From Rhodopirellula sp. P2 (lineage in GTDB: Bacteria; Planctomycetota; Planctomycetia; Pirellulales; Pirellulaceae): a stretch of DNA of 64,000 nt. Below the pieces are notes generated by a model. That model searched no databases. It had not been told where the DNA came from and was given only the letters and a program-made list of their open reading frames with translations. The stretch spans positions 5,995,001 to 6,059,000 of the forward strand of contig NZ_CP118225.1 of assembly GCF_028768465.1 (NCBI RefSeq). Reading direction: 5' to 3'. This document shows, one piece after another, positions 38,749 to 47,387 of the stretch. Positions within the stretch are counted from its first letter, which is position 1, and every line of letters begins with the position of its first letter. A program made the position numbers and the translations under genes.

Positions 38749-40044
38749 TCACCAGGCGAAGTATGGCCACGGCCCGGCGTGACTGGCATGGGGTGGCATC
38801 TCGATGAAGCCATCGGTCAAGGCAAGTGTCGCCAAGTCACCGGATCCCTTCCCAAGGACAAGCTCCGCAACACCGGGCTGGATCATCCGGACGCCACGCA
38901 TCCAGTGCAGCGGCAATGTCTTGTCGCCAATTTCGCGAAGCATCACGTGCGGCGGGCATTCGGCCCAGTCGCGTATGCCGGCGAACTTGCGAATCAGTGG
39001 CAGCGCGAAACGACGGGCCCCCATCGTGGCGCTCACCGGGTTGCCGGGCAGGCCAAGGATCAGCGTGGACCGGGTTGAGGTCGGATGAATCGCACCCAAG
39101 ATCGGCTTGCCTGGACGCAACGGCAGCTTGTGAAAGACAATCTCGGCACCGACCTCTTGCAAGATTCGAGGCACATAGTCGTAGTCGCCCATGGAGACCC
39201 CGCCGGTCATCAAAACCACGTCATGATGTTCGATTGCGCTGAGCACGGCTGCCCGGAGTGCGTTTGGTTCGTCCACCGCATGCGTCGGCAGGGCACACTC
39301 GATCCACGGCTGATTGGCAAGCAATCCGACCAGCGCCGAGGCGTTGCTGTTGCGAATCTTCCAAGGCGGCAACGGTGCCTGGTCCGTGCCAGCTTGGTCA
39401 TCCAGTGAACTGGGGGCCAACTCGTCACCGGTCGTCAACACAGCGACGCGGACGCGGTGATGGACGTGCACTTGGGAAACACCAAAGTTGGTCAACGCGG
39501 CAAGTCGCGGGGAGGTCAGTTCCAAGCCCGCTGGAATTGCAACGGATCCTGCCGTCAGGTTTTCCCCTTGGCGGCGAATGTTGGCTCCCGAGGGAATCGA
39601 GCGAGCTCGGTCAGTCCAGCGAATTTGACCGAACGAATTGGAAACGTCGGACGAAGTTCCGGTCAGCTCTTCGGTGTGTTCCCGCTGGATGACCCGGTCG
39701 CAGCCCTCTGGAACGATCGCGCCGGTAAAAATCCGGATGATGCCGGAGTCGGGTCGCGACGGCGGTGCCGACCCCGGAACGCTCTCGCCCGCCACGTGAA
39801 TGAGGCCGTCTCGCTGCAAATCGGATTCGCAGATCGCGTACCCGTCCATCGCGGAGACATCCGCCGCGGGACTGTCGCGATCCGCCAAGACCGGTTGCCC
39901 CAAGATCCGGCGATGAATCGGTTGCAGGGAAGCCCGCAACCGACTGAAGTCCACGCTCTCGACATCCGTCGCGGTGATTCGCTGTGAGAGAGCCTGGATG
40001 GCTTGATCGGGTGAGTCGAACGCGAAAGGGGAAGCGGCGTTCAT
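38749..40044 (-). CDS. moeA: Molybdopterin molybdotransferase
   Basis: Cytoplasmic enzyme of 431 residues that inserts molybdate into molybdopterin-AMP. MoeA landmarks are DRDSPAADVSAMDGYAICES, SGIIRIFTGAIVPEGCDRVI, IRRQGENLTAG, VAVLTTGDELAPS, VVLMTGGVSMGDYDYVPRIL (the MoCF-binding GGVSxGDYD), PLRPGKPILG and LGLPGNPVSA. It sits downstream of mobA (10-bp gap) in one operon with two envelope-sugar genes. MobA makes the bis-MGD form, so at least one bis-MGD enzyme is expected in this organism. Confidence 0.95.
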   Translation of the reverse strand: MNAASPFAFDSPDQAIQALSQRITATDVESVDFSRLRASLQPIHRRILGQPVLADRDSPAADVSAMDGYAICESDLQRDGLIHVAGESVPGSAPPSRPDSGIIRIFTGAIVPEGCDRVIQREHTEELTGTSSDVSNSFGQIRWTDRARSIPSGANIRRQGENLTAGSVAIPAGLELTSPRLAALTNFGVSQVHVHHRVRVAVLTTGDELAPSSLDDQAGTDQAPLPPWKIRNSNASALVGLLANQPWIECALPTHAVDEPNALRAAVLSAIEHHDVVLMTGGVSMGDYDYVPRILQEVGAEIVFHKLPLRPGKPILGAIHPTSTRSTLILGLPGNPVSATMGARRFALPLIRKFAGIRDWAECPPHVMLREIGDKTLPLHWMRGVRMIQPGVAELVLGKGSGDLATLALTDGFIEMPPHASHAGPWPYFAW

Positions 40045-40054
40045 GGTGGTTCAA

Positions 40055-40669
40055 TCAGCTGTTGTCGAAAGGAGGGCCCAGATCAGCGGGCGTGTTGACG
40101 TTACGAAGTCGGATCGAGGGAATCACAACGGTCCGGCGGTCAATCGAACGCAGGGTACGATACAGACTGCGGTGTTCAGATTCGACAACACTTTGGATCT
40201 GTTGGACGCAGTGGACCGGATAGATTCCCACCAGCGGTTGCAGACGCTCAGGATCCGCTTGCTGGGCCAGGACGATTTGTCGAGGGGATTCCTGCCAAGC
40301 GTGAACCAAGGTCAGCAGATCATCGGCCAGCAAGTTGGGCAGATCCACGGGGGTAAACAAGCAACCGTCGTCACCGTTGGACGCCGCGTGTTGCAGGGCG
40401 ACCCACACGCCCATTGCTGGTCCCCTGGCCGGTTGGGAATCAAACAAAGCGGGGACCGACGACGGCAATCGGAGTTGGTCTCGATGGGCCTCCGAGGCCA
40501 AGCTGACCACCACCTCATCCGCACAAACCGATCGCAGACGCTGGAGACTGTGCGTCAAAAATGTTCCGCCGCCTGGATGTGGTAGCAAAGCCTTCGGCGT
40601 CCCCATGCGTGAGGAAAGCCCGCCGGCAAGCAACACGCCGAGCAGTCGAGGAGGAGCGGCGTGGGGCAT
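40055..40669 (-). CDS. mobA: Molybdenum cofactor guanylyltransferase
   Basis: Nucleotidyltransferase of 204 residues that adds GMP to the molybdenum cofactor. The N-terminal GTP-binding motif LLAGGLSSRMGTPKALL is clear, followed by CLFTPVDLPNLLADDLLTLV (metal-binding Asp region) and PLVGIYPVHC. I choose the ATG at 40669. A TTG at 40690 would overlap the preceding FAD gene. It is short for a MobA but complete. Confidence 0.88.
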   Translation of the reverse strand: MPHAAPPRLLGVLLAGGLSSRMGTPKALLPHPGGGTFLTHSLQRLRSVCADEVVVSLASEAHRDQLRLPSSVPALFDSQPARGPAMGVWVALQHAASNGDDGCLFTPVDLPNLLADDLLTLVHAWQESPRQIVLAQQADPERLQPLVGIYPVHCVQQIQSVVESEHRSLYRTLRSIDRRTVVIPSIRLRNVNTPADLGPPFDNS

Positions 40670-40679
40670 GGCGATCAGA

Positions 40680-42098
40680 TCACTTTGCAACGCGACGTTG
40701 GTAGTCGGGCCAGACTTCTTCGGAGAACTTCTCTTCGCCCAGCGTGATGGTCTCGTTGACGTTCAAATTGCCTTTGACGATGTGAGCGGAGTTCAAAGCG
40801 TAAAAGCCAGGGACGCTGGTCACAATGTCGGGAAGTCGCGTGGAGTAATCGATCGTGGCAAGCGCCGCGACGTATTTGGCGCGTGCGATCTTGAAATCCA
40901 GGACTTGATCCCGAGAGAAGTGGTCGTACATCTTCTCAAGCGTCGACAAGCATTTTTCCTGGTAGTCCTCGTCGGACTCGTTCAACCCTTCGTGGTCGTC
41001 AGGCAAGTACTTGGGCAGATAGACCAAATGATTGCCGCCCAGTTGCTTTTCGGAGTTCACGATCGTCGACATTTCGATCACAGCGGTCAGTGGAACCCAC
41101 GTGTCGGTGATGTTCGTCACGTAGTATTCGCTGATCGGTTTCTTCATCAGCATCGAAGCGCAAACCACACCGAGGTATCGAATCCCACGATGCTTGTTCT
41201 TTTCCTCGTCGGACAGTTGCGGCACCGTGTCCGCGATGACAGGGGACGCGATGGTGGAGACAACGTTGTCGAATTTTTGCACGCGTCCATCGCCAAAGTC
41301 GACTTCGAACTCACCGCCATCGAGTTTGGTGACTCGGCGAGCTGGCGATGACACCAGCGTTTCAGCGCCGCGTTCTTTCAGCCAGCCAACCCACTTGTCC
41401 AAGATCGTCGCGTAGCCACCGGGGACATAGCCGAACATCTCGGTCTTCATGCCGCTGCGACGGGCTTTGTACATCCGAGCGGTGTGGGCCCAGATGAAGG
41501 CGGCGGAGGTTTGCTTGTAGGCTTCGCCCAGCTTGGCTTGGAGAAGCGGTTGCCAGATCTTTTCAAAGACACCTTTGCCGGACCAACGCCGCAGCCACTT
41601 TTCAACGGACAGTTTTTCGAGTCGACGCCAGTTTTTGATTTTCGAGGCGTAGAAGATGGTGCCGCCGAGTCGGAGCTTTTGAATCAAATTCAGCGGCGGG
41701 AATTTCAGGAACTCCGCCGTGTTGCTCATCGAAATCAGTTGGCCGTCCGAGTAGAACCCCGTCTTGGTTTCCACCCAGTCCATCTGTGATTCCAAACCCA
41801 GGTCGGTCAGGAGGTCGCGCAGTTTGGTGTCGCTGAGCAGCGTGACGTGGTAGAAGCGATCCCAAACCACGTCGCCCAGATTCCAGGCACTCGTGAGCCC
41901 ACCAAAGGTGGGTGCGGCTTCGGCGATCGTGACCTGTTGTCCCCGATCGATCAGGTCACGAGCGACTTGCAACCCCATCACACCGCCCCCGATGACCAAC
42001 CAGCGGCTGCTGGGGGTTCCATCGTGACTGAGGTTGGATGGGATGGCGGCCGAGGCAGCCAAGTCGGATGTCGGATTGGACGGGGGAGCAACCGACAT
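40680..42098 (-). CDS. FAD-dependent oxidoreductase (amine-oxidase/protoporphyrinogen-oxidase-like)
   Basis: Flavoprotein of 472 residues. The dinucleotide motif WLVIGGGVMGLQVARDL (about 33-50) and the second FAD contact TIAEAAPTFGGLTSAWNLGD mark the NAD(P)-binding_8/amino-oxidase family. VVSTIASPVIADTV and the C-terminal VPGFYALNSAHIVKGNLNVN are typical of the FAD-closing segment. I use the ATG at 42098; a TTG lies directly before it. It is followed closely by mobA and preceded by a glycosyltransferase gene, which suggests work on a sugar or lipid-linked sugar. The substrate is unknown. Confidence 0.82.
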   Translation of the reverse strand: MSVAPPSNPTSDLAASAAIPSNLSHDGTPSSRWLVIGGGVMGLQVARDLIDRGQQVTIAEAAPTFGGLTSAWNLGDVVWDRFYHVTLLSDTKLRDLLTDLGLESQMDWVETKTGFYSDGQLISMSNTAEFLKFPPLNLIQKLRLGGTIFYASKIKNWRRLEKLSVEKWLRRWSGKGVFEKIWQPLLQAKLGEAYKQTSAAFIWAHTARMYKARRSGMKTEMFGYVPGGYATILDKWVGWLKERGAETLVSSPARRVTKLDGGEFEVDFGDGRVQKFDNVVSTIASPVIADTVPQLSDEEKNKHRGIRYLGVVCASMLMKKPISEYYVTNITDTWVPLTAVIEMSTIVNSEKQLGGNHLVYLPKYLPDDHEGLNESDEDYQEKCLSTLEKMYDHFSRDQVLDFKIARAKYVAALATIDYSTRLPDIVTSVPGFYALNSAHIVKGNLNVNETITLGEEKFSEEVWPDYQRRVAK

Positions 42099-42101
42099 CA
42101 A

Positions 42102-42932
42102 TCAGGATCCCTTGACCCGGTGCCGGCCCAACATCTTGAGCGTCAGCCAGATGGTCTTGAAGACTTGCATTTTGCTGTCGCCACCCTTTTGGTCGTATCG
42201 CAGACGCAGGGGCGATTCGCCAAACACGCAGCCTTGTTTGCGAAGCTTCAGCAAGATGTCCGCCATGCACGAAAAGCCGGTCTCGCCAACAAAGTCGTCG
42301 CCGTAGTGCTCAAACGCGTCTCGCAGTGCCGATGCTCGGTAGGCTCGGTATCCGGACGTGTAATCGCGAACACCACGGGTTGGAAACAACACCGTGAACA
42401 AAACGCGAGCCCCGATGCTGAGGAAGTGACGCTCGATCGGCACGCCCACGACTCGCGATCCATTTTGAAAACGCGATGCGATCACACAGTCGCAGCCTTC
42501 GTGGACCGATTGCACCATGCGGTTGATCAATCCCGGTGGGTGAGTGTTGTCAGCGTCCATGGTGACGATGATGTCGCGCTCACCGGCGCGGTCGACGGCT
42601 TCTTTCAAACCGTCCCGAATGGTGACGCCGAGCCCCTGATTGACCTCGTGCCGCACCAAGTGAATGGGCATTTGAAACGACATCTGTGAGGCGATCTTCG
42701 CGGTGTCGTCCTGGCTGCCATCATCGACAATGACGACTTCATAAGGCAGGCCACTGTCTGCAAACGCTTCGCCGATTCGTTCCAGCAATTCTGGCAGAGA
42801 CTGCTCTTCGTTGTAGGCCGGCAGGGCCATGATGACTTTGGCCGGACGGAATCGATTGGTGATCGGGGCCGCGGTCGACGCGGAGACAGCGGCTGGAAGG
42901 GGGGATTCGGAGCCGAGGGTGGGATCAGTCAT
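42102..42932 (-). CDS. Family 2 glycosyltransferase (DPM1/polyprenyl-phosphate type)
   Basis: Cytoplasmic GT-A enzyme of 276 residues from the ATG at 42932. Possible starts at 43013 and 43079 add a Ser-rich tail. The core reads AKVIMALPAYNEEQSLPELL, YEVVIVDDGSQDDTAKIA, DIIVTMDADNTHPPGLINRM (the DxD-type metal site) and DCVIASRFQNGSRVVGVPIE. Unlike many DPM1-like proteins it has no C-terminal membrane helices. It ends 3 bp before the FAD oxidoreductase gene, so the two are probably co-translated and act on the same glycan. An envelope or exopolysaccharide role is inferred. Confidence 0.88.
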   Translation of the reverse strand: MTDPTLGSESPLPAAVSASTAAPITNRFRPAKVIMALPAYNEEQSLPELLERIGEAFADSGLPYEVVIVDDGSQDDTAKIASQMSFQMPIHLVRHEVNQGLGVTIRDGLKEAVDRAGERDIIVTMDADNTHPPGLINRMVQSVHEGCDCVIASRFQNGSRVVGVPIERHFLSIGARVLFTVLFPTRGVRDYTSGYRAYRASALRDAFEHYGDDFVGETGFSCMADILLKLRKQGCVFGESPLRLRYDQKGGDSKMQVFKTIWLTLKMLGRHRVKGS

Positions 42933-43079
42933 GCTGTCAATCAAGGAGAGGGGGGATGCCGATTGTGACGATGGGGCAGAAAAAGACGCGAGAATCGTTT
43001 GCAGGGACCGCATCGATTCGGCAGGCGTCAGTCTATTCCGATGTTTTGGCACGACAACCGCGATCGTGAACAGATGCAA

Positions 43080-43535
43080 CCTACCTGGAGAGTGGTCCGA
43101 TCACGCCTCGGGCATCGTTTGGCATGAAAAAACCCACAAAACGCGGCCCATTCGTGTTGGGGTGACAGTTTGACTCACGTCGGTGGGGACGGATCCTGCC
43201 AGGTGCTATGGGAGAATTTCGCGTGAAAAGCTACTCTGGACTGGTCGCAGGTCACTCCCAAGGGTTCCGCTGAACCGGAAATTGGCTGCGGGGTGGTCTC
43301 GGGCACTCGGCCGCCGCCGCTTCACCACCCGTTTTGGCAGTGGCTGTTTGAGCGGTGGATTTGAATTTCATTGAATGATTGTGGCGGCGAGTGGCTTCAC
43401 GGCACATTTCGTGCGGCATGTTATCAGGGTGGAAGTGGATCCTGCCGTTGCCCGGCATCTGATGATGGAGGTGTCGACCGAGAATCCGCTGTTTGCTGAT
43501 TCACTGAATTTACTCGCCGGCACCCGTCGGCATTG
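43080..43535. other. Divergent intergenic region, nothing recognised
   Basis: These ~455 bp lie between the glycosyltransferase gene (or its longest start) and the dGTPase gene. It should hold two promoters. I see no ORF of substance, hairpin or repeat-family member. Confidence 0.35.
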
Positions 43536-44711
43536 ATGGAACGACGTCTCATGTCATTAGCCGGTCCGATGATCGATCTTCGCCGTTTCGCTGACCGTGA
43601 ACACTTGTTGCTGGCGTCCTACGCGATGCACAGTTCCGACACGGCGGGGCGAATCCATCCCGAGGAACCGCACGCTTACCGCGGCCCCTACGGTCGAGAC
43701 CGAGATCGCATCTTGCACAGCAGCGCGTTTCGCCGATTGTCGGGAAAAATGCAGGTGTTCACCGGAGAGATGGGCACCTACCACCGAACCCGTTTGACGC
43801 ACACATTCGAAGTAGCCTCCGTGGCCAGGACGTTGGCTCGTGTGCTGCGACTGAATGAAGACCTGACCGAGGCACTCGCGCTGATGCACGATATCGGGCA
43901 CCCGCCCTTTGGGCATTGTGGCGAGGACGTTCTCTCAGAATGCATGCGTTCGGTCGGGGGTTTTTCGCACAACCAATTCGCACTCACGATCGTTCAAGAG
44001 TTGGAACAACGTTATCACGCGTTTCGTGGGCTGAACCTGTCCCAGGAGACTCTGGCCGGCCAGGACACCCGGGCGCACAAAGCAGAGGCCGCGGTCGGCA
44101 TTGCACCGTTGCTAGAAGTCCAGATTGTGGATGCGGCTGACTCGATCGCCTACGACGCTCACGACATTGACGACGCACTGCAAATGGGATTGCTGTCGAT
44201 TGACGCCTTGTCGGAACTGGCCATCGTCCGCCGAACGCTGCAACGCGTCCGCGAGAAGGCGGGGCAGTTGCCCGTTGGCCCGCTGCGGCAATTGTTGGTG
44301 CACGAGCTGATTGATTTGCAAGTGGGTGATTTGCTGCACGTTTCAATCGAGCGTTTGCAGAACATCGAAGGCCTGTCCGCCGACGCCGCTTGCCAAGCCG
44401 GAATTCGGGTCGGGCATTCACCAACCATGGCGTCCGAACGTGCCGAACTGGAGAGTTTTTTGTTCGAGGCGGTTTATCGGCACGCTCGGTTGATGCCGGT
44501 CCGCGAAGCCGCCGCCGATCGAGTGCACACCTTGTTCGCTGCCCTCAGACGAAACCCAGAACGATTGCCAATGCGTTTTCGCCGCCGGCTGGAACACAAA
44601 CCCAAAGAGCGGGTGGTCGGGGAGTACCTGGCGGGAATGACGGATCGATTCTGCGATCAGCAATTCCTGGTGTTGCAACAATCCAAGAACGGTCCCCTGT
44701 CCGATTGGTGA
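43536..44711 (+). CDS. dGTP triphosphohydrolase-like HD-domain protein
   Basis: Cytoplasmic HD-superfamily phosphohydrolase of 391 residues, related to deoxyguanosinetriphosphate triphosphohydrolase. Landmarks are GRDRDRILHSSAFRRLSGKM, HRTRLTHTFEVASVARTLAR (first metal His), ALALMHDIGHPPFGHCGEDV (HD pair) and VQIVDAADSIAYDAHDIDDA. These are the Dgt family signatures. The length matches the short (non-E. coli) Dgt class. The ATG at 43536 is used; ATG 43551 is also possible. It hydrolyses dNTPs to nucleoside and triphosphate. Confidence 0.93.
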   Translation: MERRLMSLAGPMIDLRRFADREHLLLASYAMHSSDTAGRIHPEEPHAYRGPYGRDRDRILHSSAFRRLSGKMQVFTGEMGTYHRTRLTHTFEVASVARTLARVLRLNEDLTEALALMHDIGHPPFGHCGEDVLSECMRSVGGFSHNQFALTIVQELEQRYHAFRGLNLSQETLAGQDTRAHKAEAAVGIAPLLEVQIVDAADSIAYDAHDIDDALQMGLLSIDALSELAIVRRTLQRVREKAGQLPVGPLRQLLVHELIDLQVGDLLHVSIERLQNIEGLSADAACQAGIRVGHSPTMASERAELESFLFEAVYRHARLMPVREAAADRVHTLFAALRRNPERLPMRFRRRLEHKPKERVVGEYLAGMTDRFCDQQFLVLQQSKNGPLSDW

Positions 44712-44970
44712 GCCGCGAATGTCGACTGCGGGTGCTCCGACTGGGGGATCAAACCGCCAGTGCTTGGCCAGTCCCCTGCCCCGCGAGCTGCCTCCCGTCA
44801 GCCAGTTTGCGTTGTTGGAAGCCATTTCCGGTCGGCTTTTTCACGCAAAACACCGTGATTTACGGTTCAAACGAACCCCCTGGGCGTTCCAGCGGTAGCA
44901 TCTACACTGAAGCCTCTCTTTCCGTCCCCGTTTTTGCTGAAGCGGCGTTTTGATCAACGCCGCACCCACC

Positions 44971-45978
44971 ATGGCACTGATTGTCCTGCGATTCATCTTT
45001 TTGCTGTGCGCCGGAGGCGTTTCAGCAATCATCAACACCTCTCTGCCCAGCGGCGGGTCAGAGGCAGTTCCTTGGTTGACCTTCGTCGCCATCATGGGAC
45101 TGGCAGTGGGGATTGTGGTGCTGGACATTTATGTCCCGCGGAAGCGGATCGACACGATCACCTCGGTTTACTTTGGGGTTCTGATCGGTGTCCTGCTGAC
45201 GTTCATTCTGACGATCGCTGCCGCGCCGTTGATCGAGATGACCAGCAACCTGCGAGTGTTCCAATTGGTTGTCGGTTTGGTGCTGTGCTATGTCTGCACG
45301 TCGGTGCTGCTGCAAACCAAAGATGACTTTCGGTTTCTCATTCCCTATGTGGAATTCGTCCGCGAAGTCAAAGGTTTCAAGCCATTGGTGCTGGACACCA
45401 GCGTCGTCATCGACGGCCGAATCGCCGACTTGGTCGCCACGGGAGTTTTCGACAACCAACTGATCATGCCGCGGTTTGCACTGAGCGAATTGCAGGCGAT
45501 CGCGGACAGCAGTGACAAACTGCGTCGCACTCGCGGTCGCCGCGGACTGGACGTGCTCAACCGTTTGCGTGCCGACGAGAATGTGGACCTGCAGATCTTT
45601 GATCGCGAATTGCCGGAACTGGCGGGGCAAACGGTTGACTTGAAGTTAGTCCTGTTGGCCAAGCACCTGGAAGGCAAAGTCGTCACCGGTGATTACAACT
45701 TGAACAAAGTCGCCAAGGTCCAAGGCGTTCCGGTCATCAATCTCAACGAGATCAGCAATTCGTTGCGACCAGTGTTCTTGCCGGACGAGTCGTTCCGGTT
45801 GCGAATCATCAAACCCGGCGAAGGGCCTGAGCAAGGCATTGGTTACTTGGACGATGGCACGATGGTTGTCGTCGAAGGTGGCCGTCACAAGATCGGGCAA
45901 GAGATTGATGTGCGGGTGACCAGCACGCTGCAGACCAACGCTGGCAAAATGATTTTCACGAAAGTGGACGGTCGCTAA
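44971..45978 (+). CDS. PIN-TRAM domain membrane protein (YacL type)
   Basis: Membrane-anchored putative ribonuclease of 335 residues. Four N-terminal membrane helices (LIVLRFIFLLCAGGVSAI, WLTFVAIMGLAVGIVVLDIY, SVYFGVLIGVLLTFILTIAA, VFQLVVGLVLCYVCTSVLL) precede a PIN domain (PLVLDTSVVIDGRIADLVAT, LPELAGQTVDLKLVLLAKHL, GKVVTGDYNLNKVAKVQGV) with the acidic metal residues kept. A C-terminal TRAM domain follows (RLRIIKPGEGPEQGIGYLDD, IDVRVTSTLQTNAGKMIF). The family occurs in Gram-positives (YacL) and planctomycetes. An RNA-processing role is inferred from the fold. I chose ATG 44971 over an upstream TTG. Confidence 0.9.
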   Translation: MALIVLRFIFLLCAGGVSAIINTSLPSGGSEAVPWLTFVAIMGLAVGIVVLDIYVPRKRIDTITSVYFGVLIGVLLTFILTIAAAPLIEMTSNLRVFQLVVGLVLCYVCTSVLLQTKDDFRFLIPYVEFVREVKGFKPLVLDTSVVIDGRIADLVATGVFDNQLIMPRFALSELQAIADSSDKLRRTRGRRGLDVLNRLRADENVDLQIFDRELPELAGQTVDLKLVLLAKHLEGKVVTGDYNLNKVAKVQGVPVINLNEISNSLRPVFLPDESFRLRIIKPGEGPEQGIGYLDDGTMVVVEGGRHKIGQEIDVRVTSTLQTNAGKMIFTKVDGR

Positions 45979-46096
45979 GACTCGTTCGCAATCGGCCAGA
46001 GAAACAATCGCGTCGCGGCGCAGGTCCCTCGCGACGCCCAGGGATTCATCGCGAATCCCCCAACGATCCATCTGAATGTGCTCTTAAGAAACAGAC

Positions 46097-46426
46097 ATGG
46101 CAAAAAAGAAAACCGCGCCCAAAGTATTTGAATATGTTGAGCCGATCGGTGATCGGGTGCTTGTTCGAAAAGACGAACCCAAACGCGAAACCCGCGGCGG
46201 GATCGCGCTGCCCGATGCAGCCGAGATTCCCACGATCACGGGACGCATCGTGACGATCAGCACCGTGGTCGAAAACGACGAGGAGTTGCCTCTGCGTCAG
46301 TACGACAAAATTCTGTTCCACCCCAAGAACGCGATCCCGGTGGATTTGGAACACGACAATCAGCTGTTCGTGGTTCCCGTGGATGACATCGTGGCGGTTT
46401 TTCGCCGTGACTCACCGGACGAATGA
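46097..46426 (+). CDS. GroES-like co-chaperonin, without neighbouring groEL
   Basis: Cpn10-family protein of 109 residues. A Lys-rich N-terminal tail (MAKKKTAPKVFEYVE) precedes the family motif PIGDRVLVRKDEPKRETRGG. It continues IALPDAAEIPTITGRIVTIS (mobile loop region and strand), QYDKILFHPKNAIPVDL and the end FVVPVDDIVAVF. The core is intact, but mobile-loop residues differ from the usual GIVL. No groEL gene lies beside it, so it may serve a chaperonin encoded elsewhere or act as a diverged paralogue. Confidence 0.85.
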   Translation: MAKKKTAPKVFEYVEPIGDRVLVRKDEPKRETRGGIALPDAAEIPTITGRIVTISTVVENDEELPLRQYDKILFHPKNAIPVDLEHDNQLFVVPVDDIVAVFRRDSPDE

Positions 46427-46460
46427 GTCGTGCTGGCCACTTCACTGGCCATTGTGAGCT

Positions 46461-47387
46461 CTAGGAAACCAGGCCTTCGGTGACACTCATGAAGACATCC
46501 TCGAGCGTCGGGTCTCGGTCGTAAAACGATCGCATCTGAACCCCTTGGGCGATCAAGTGATTCAGCAATGTCGCCAGCCCCGCATCGTCGGTTTCCAACT
46601 CGGCGATCACGCGGTCGGGACGCAACTCCAGGTCTCGCAGCGCGGGACTGCTCCGCAGAATTGAGATCCCGGCTTCTGCGTTTTCGGTGAAGGCAATTTC
46701 GACCGTGCGGTTACGTCGAATCTTGCGATACACCTGATCAATGGGGCCACTCATCAGCAATTGGCCTTGTTCGATGATTCCAATCGAGGTGCAGCAGTCG
46801 GCCAGTTCGGTCAGGATGTGGCTGCTGATCAGGATCGTTTTTCCCATCCGGCGTAGCTCTTTCAACAACGCTTTGACCTCCACTCGGGCTCTCGGGTCCA
46901 GACCACTGGCAGGTTCGTCCAAGATCAACACGGGTGGATCGTGCACCAGCGTCTTGGCCAAGCACAAACGCTGTTTCATTCCACGCGACAAACCGTTGAC
47001 GAAATCGTCTCGTTTGTGCCCCAGATCCAGCAGCTCAAGCACGTTGTCGATGATCGGTCCGCGTTGCGACCGGGCGATGCCATACGCGACCGCAAAGAAG
47101 TCCAGGAACTCCCACACTCGCATCCCGTCGTAGACACCAAAGTTGTCGGGCATGTACCCGATTGCCCGACGGACTCCCATGGGATCGTTCATCACATCGC
47201 AACCCGCCACCTCGCCACGTCCGCGAGTGGCTCGCAGCAGCGTCGCCAAGAAACGAATCGTGGTGCTTTTGCCAGCCCCGTTGGGGCCGATGAAACCAAA
47301 CGTTTCTCCAGCCTCGATTTGCAGGTCGATTGATTCTACCGCGGTGAACTCACCGTAGTCTTTGCCGAAGCCTTCCAGGGTGATCAT
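46461..47387 (-). CDS. ABC transporter ATP-binding protein (ABC-2/GldA-like)
   Basis: Cytoplasmic ATPase subunit of 308 residues. Walker A is FIGPNGAGKSTTIRFL (about 33-48), the signature is LSRGMKQRLCLAKTL, Walker B is PVLILDEPASGLDPRARVEV and the H-loop is ILISSHI. The C-terminal ~80 residues form the extra domain seen in ABC-2 exporters of the gliding/GldA and Nat type (DPTLEDVFMSVTEGLV). The next gene starts inside this one's end region: its stop at 47384 overlaps this ATG by 4 bp. The permease must lie elsewhere or be replaced by the coupled lipoprotein. Confidence 0.93.
   Translation of the reverse strand: MITLEGFGKDYGEFTAVESIDLQIEAGETFGFIGPNGAGKSTTIRFLATLLRATRGRGEVAGCDVMNDPMGVRRAIGYMPDNFGVYDGMRVWEFLDFFAVAYGIARSQRGPIIDNVLELLDLGHKRDDFVNGLSRGMKQRLCLAKTLVHDPPVLILDEPASGLDPRARVEVKALLKELRRMGKTILISSHILTELADCCTSIGIIEQGQLLMSGPIDQVYRKIRRNRTVEIAFTENAEAGISILRSSPALRDLELRPDRVIAELETDDAGLATLLNHLIAQGVQMRSFYDRDPTLEDVFMSVTEGLVS

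Noticed and set aside
46427-46460. TGGCCA-CTTCAC-TGGCCA hairpin between the GroES-like gene and the ABC ATPase gene as a terminator
   Set aside because: The stem is only six base pairs and has no T-run on either strand.
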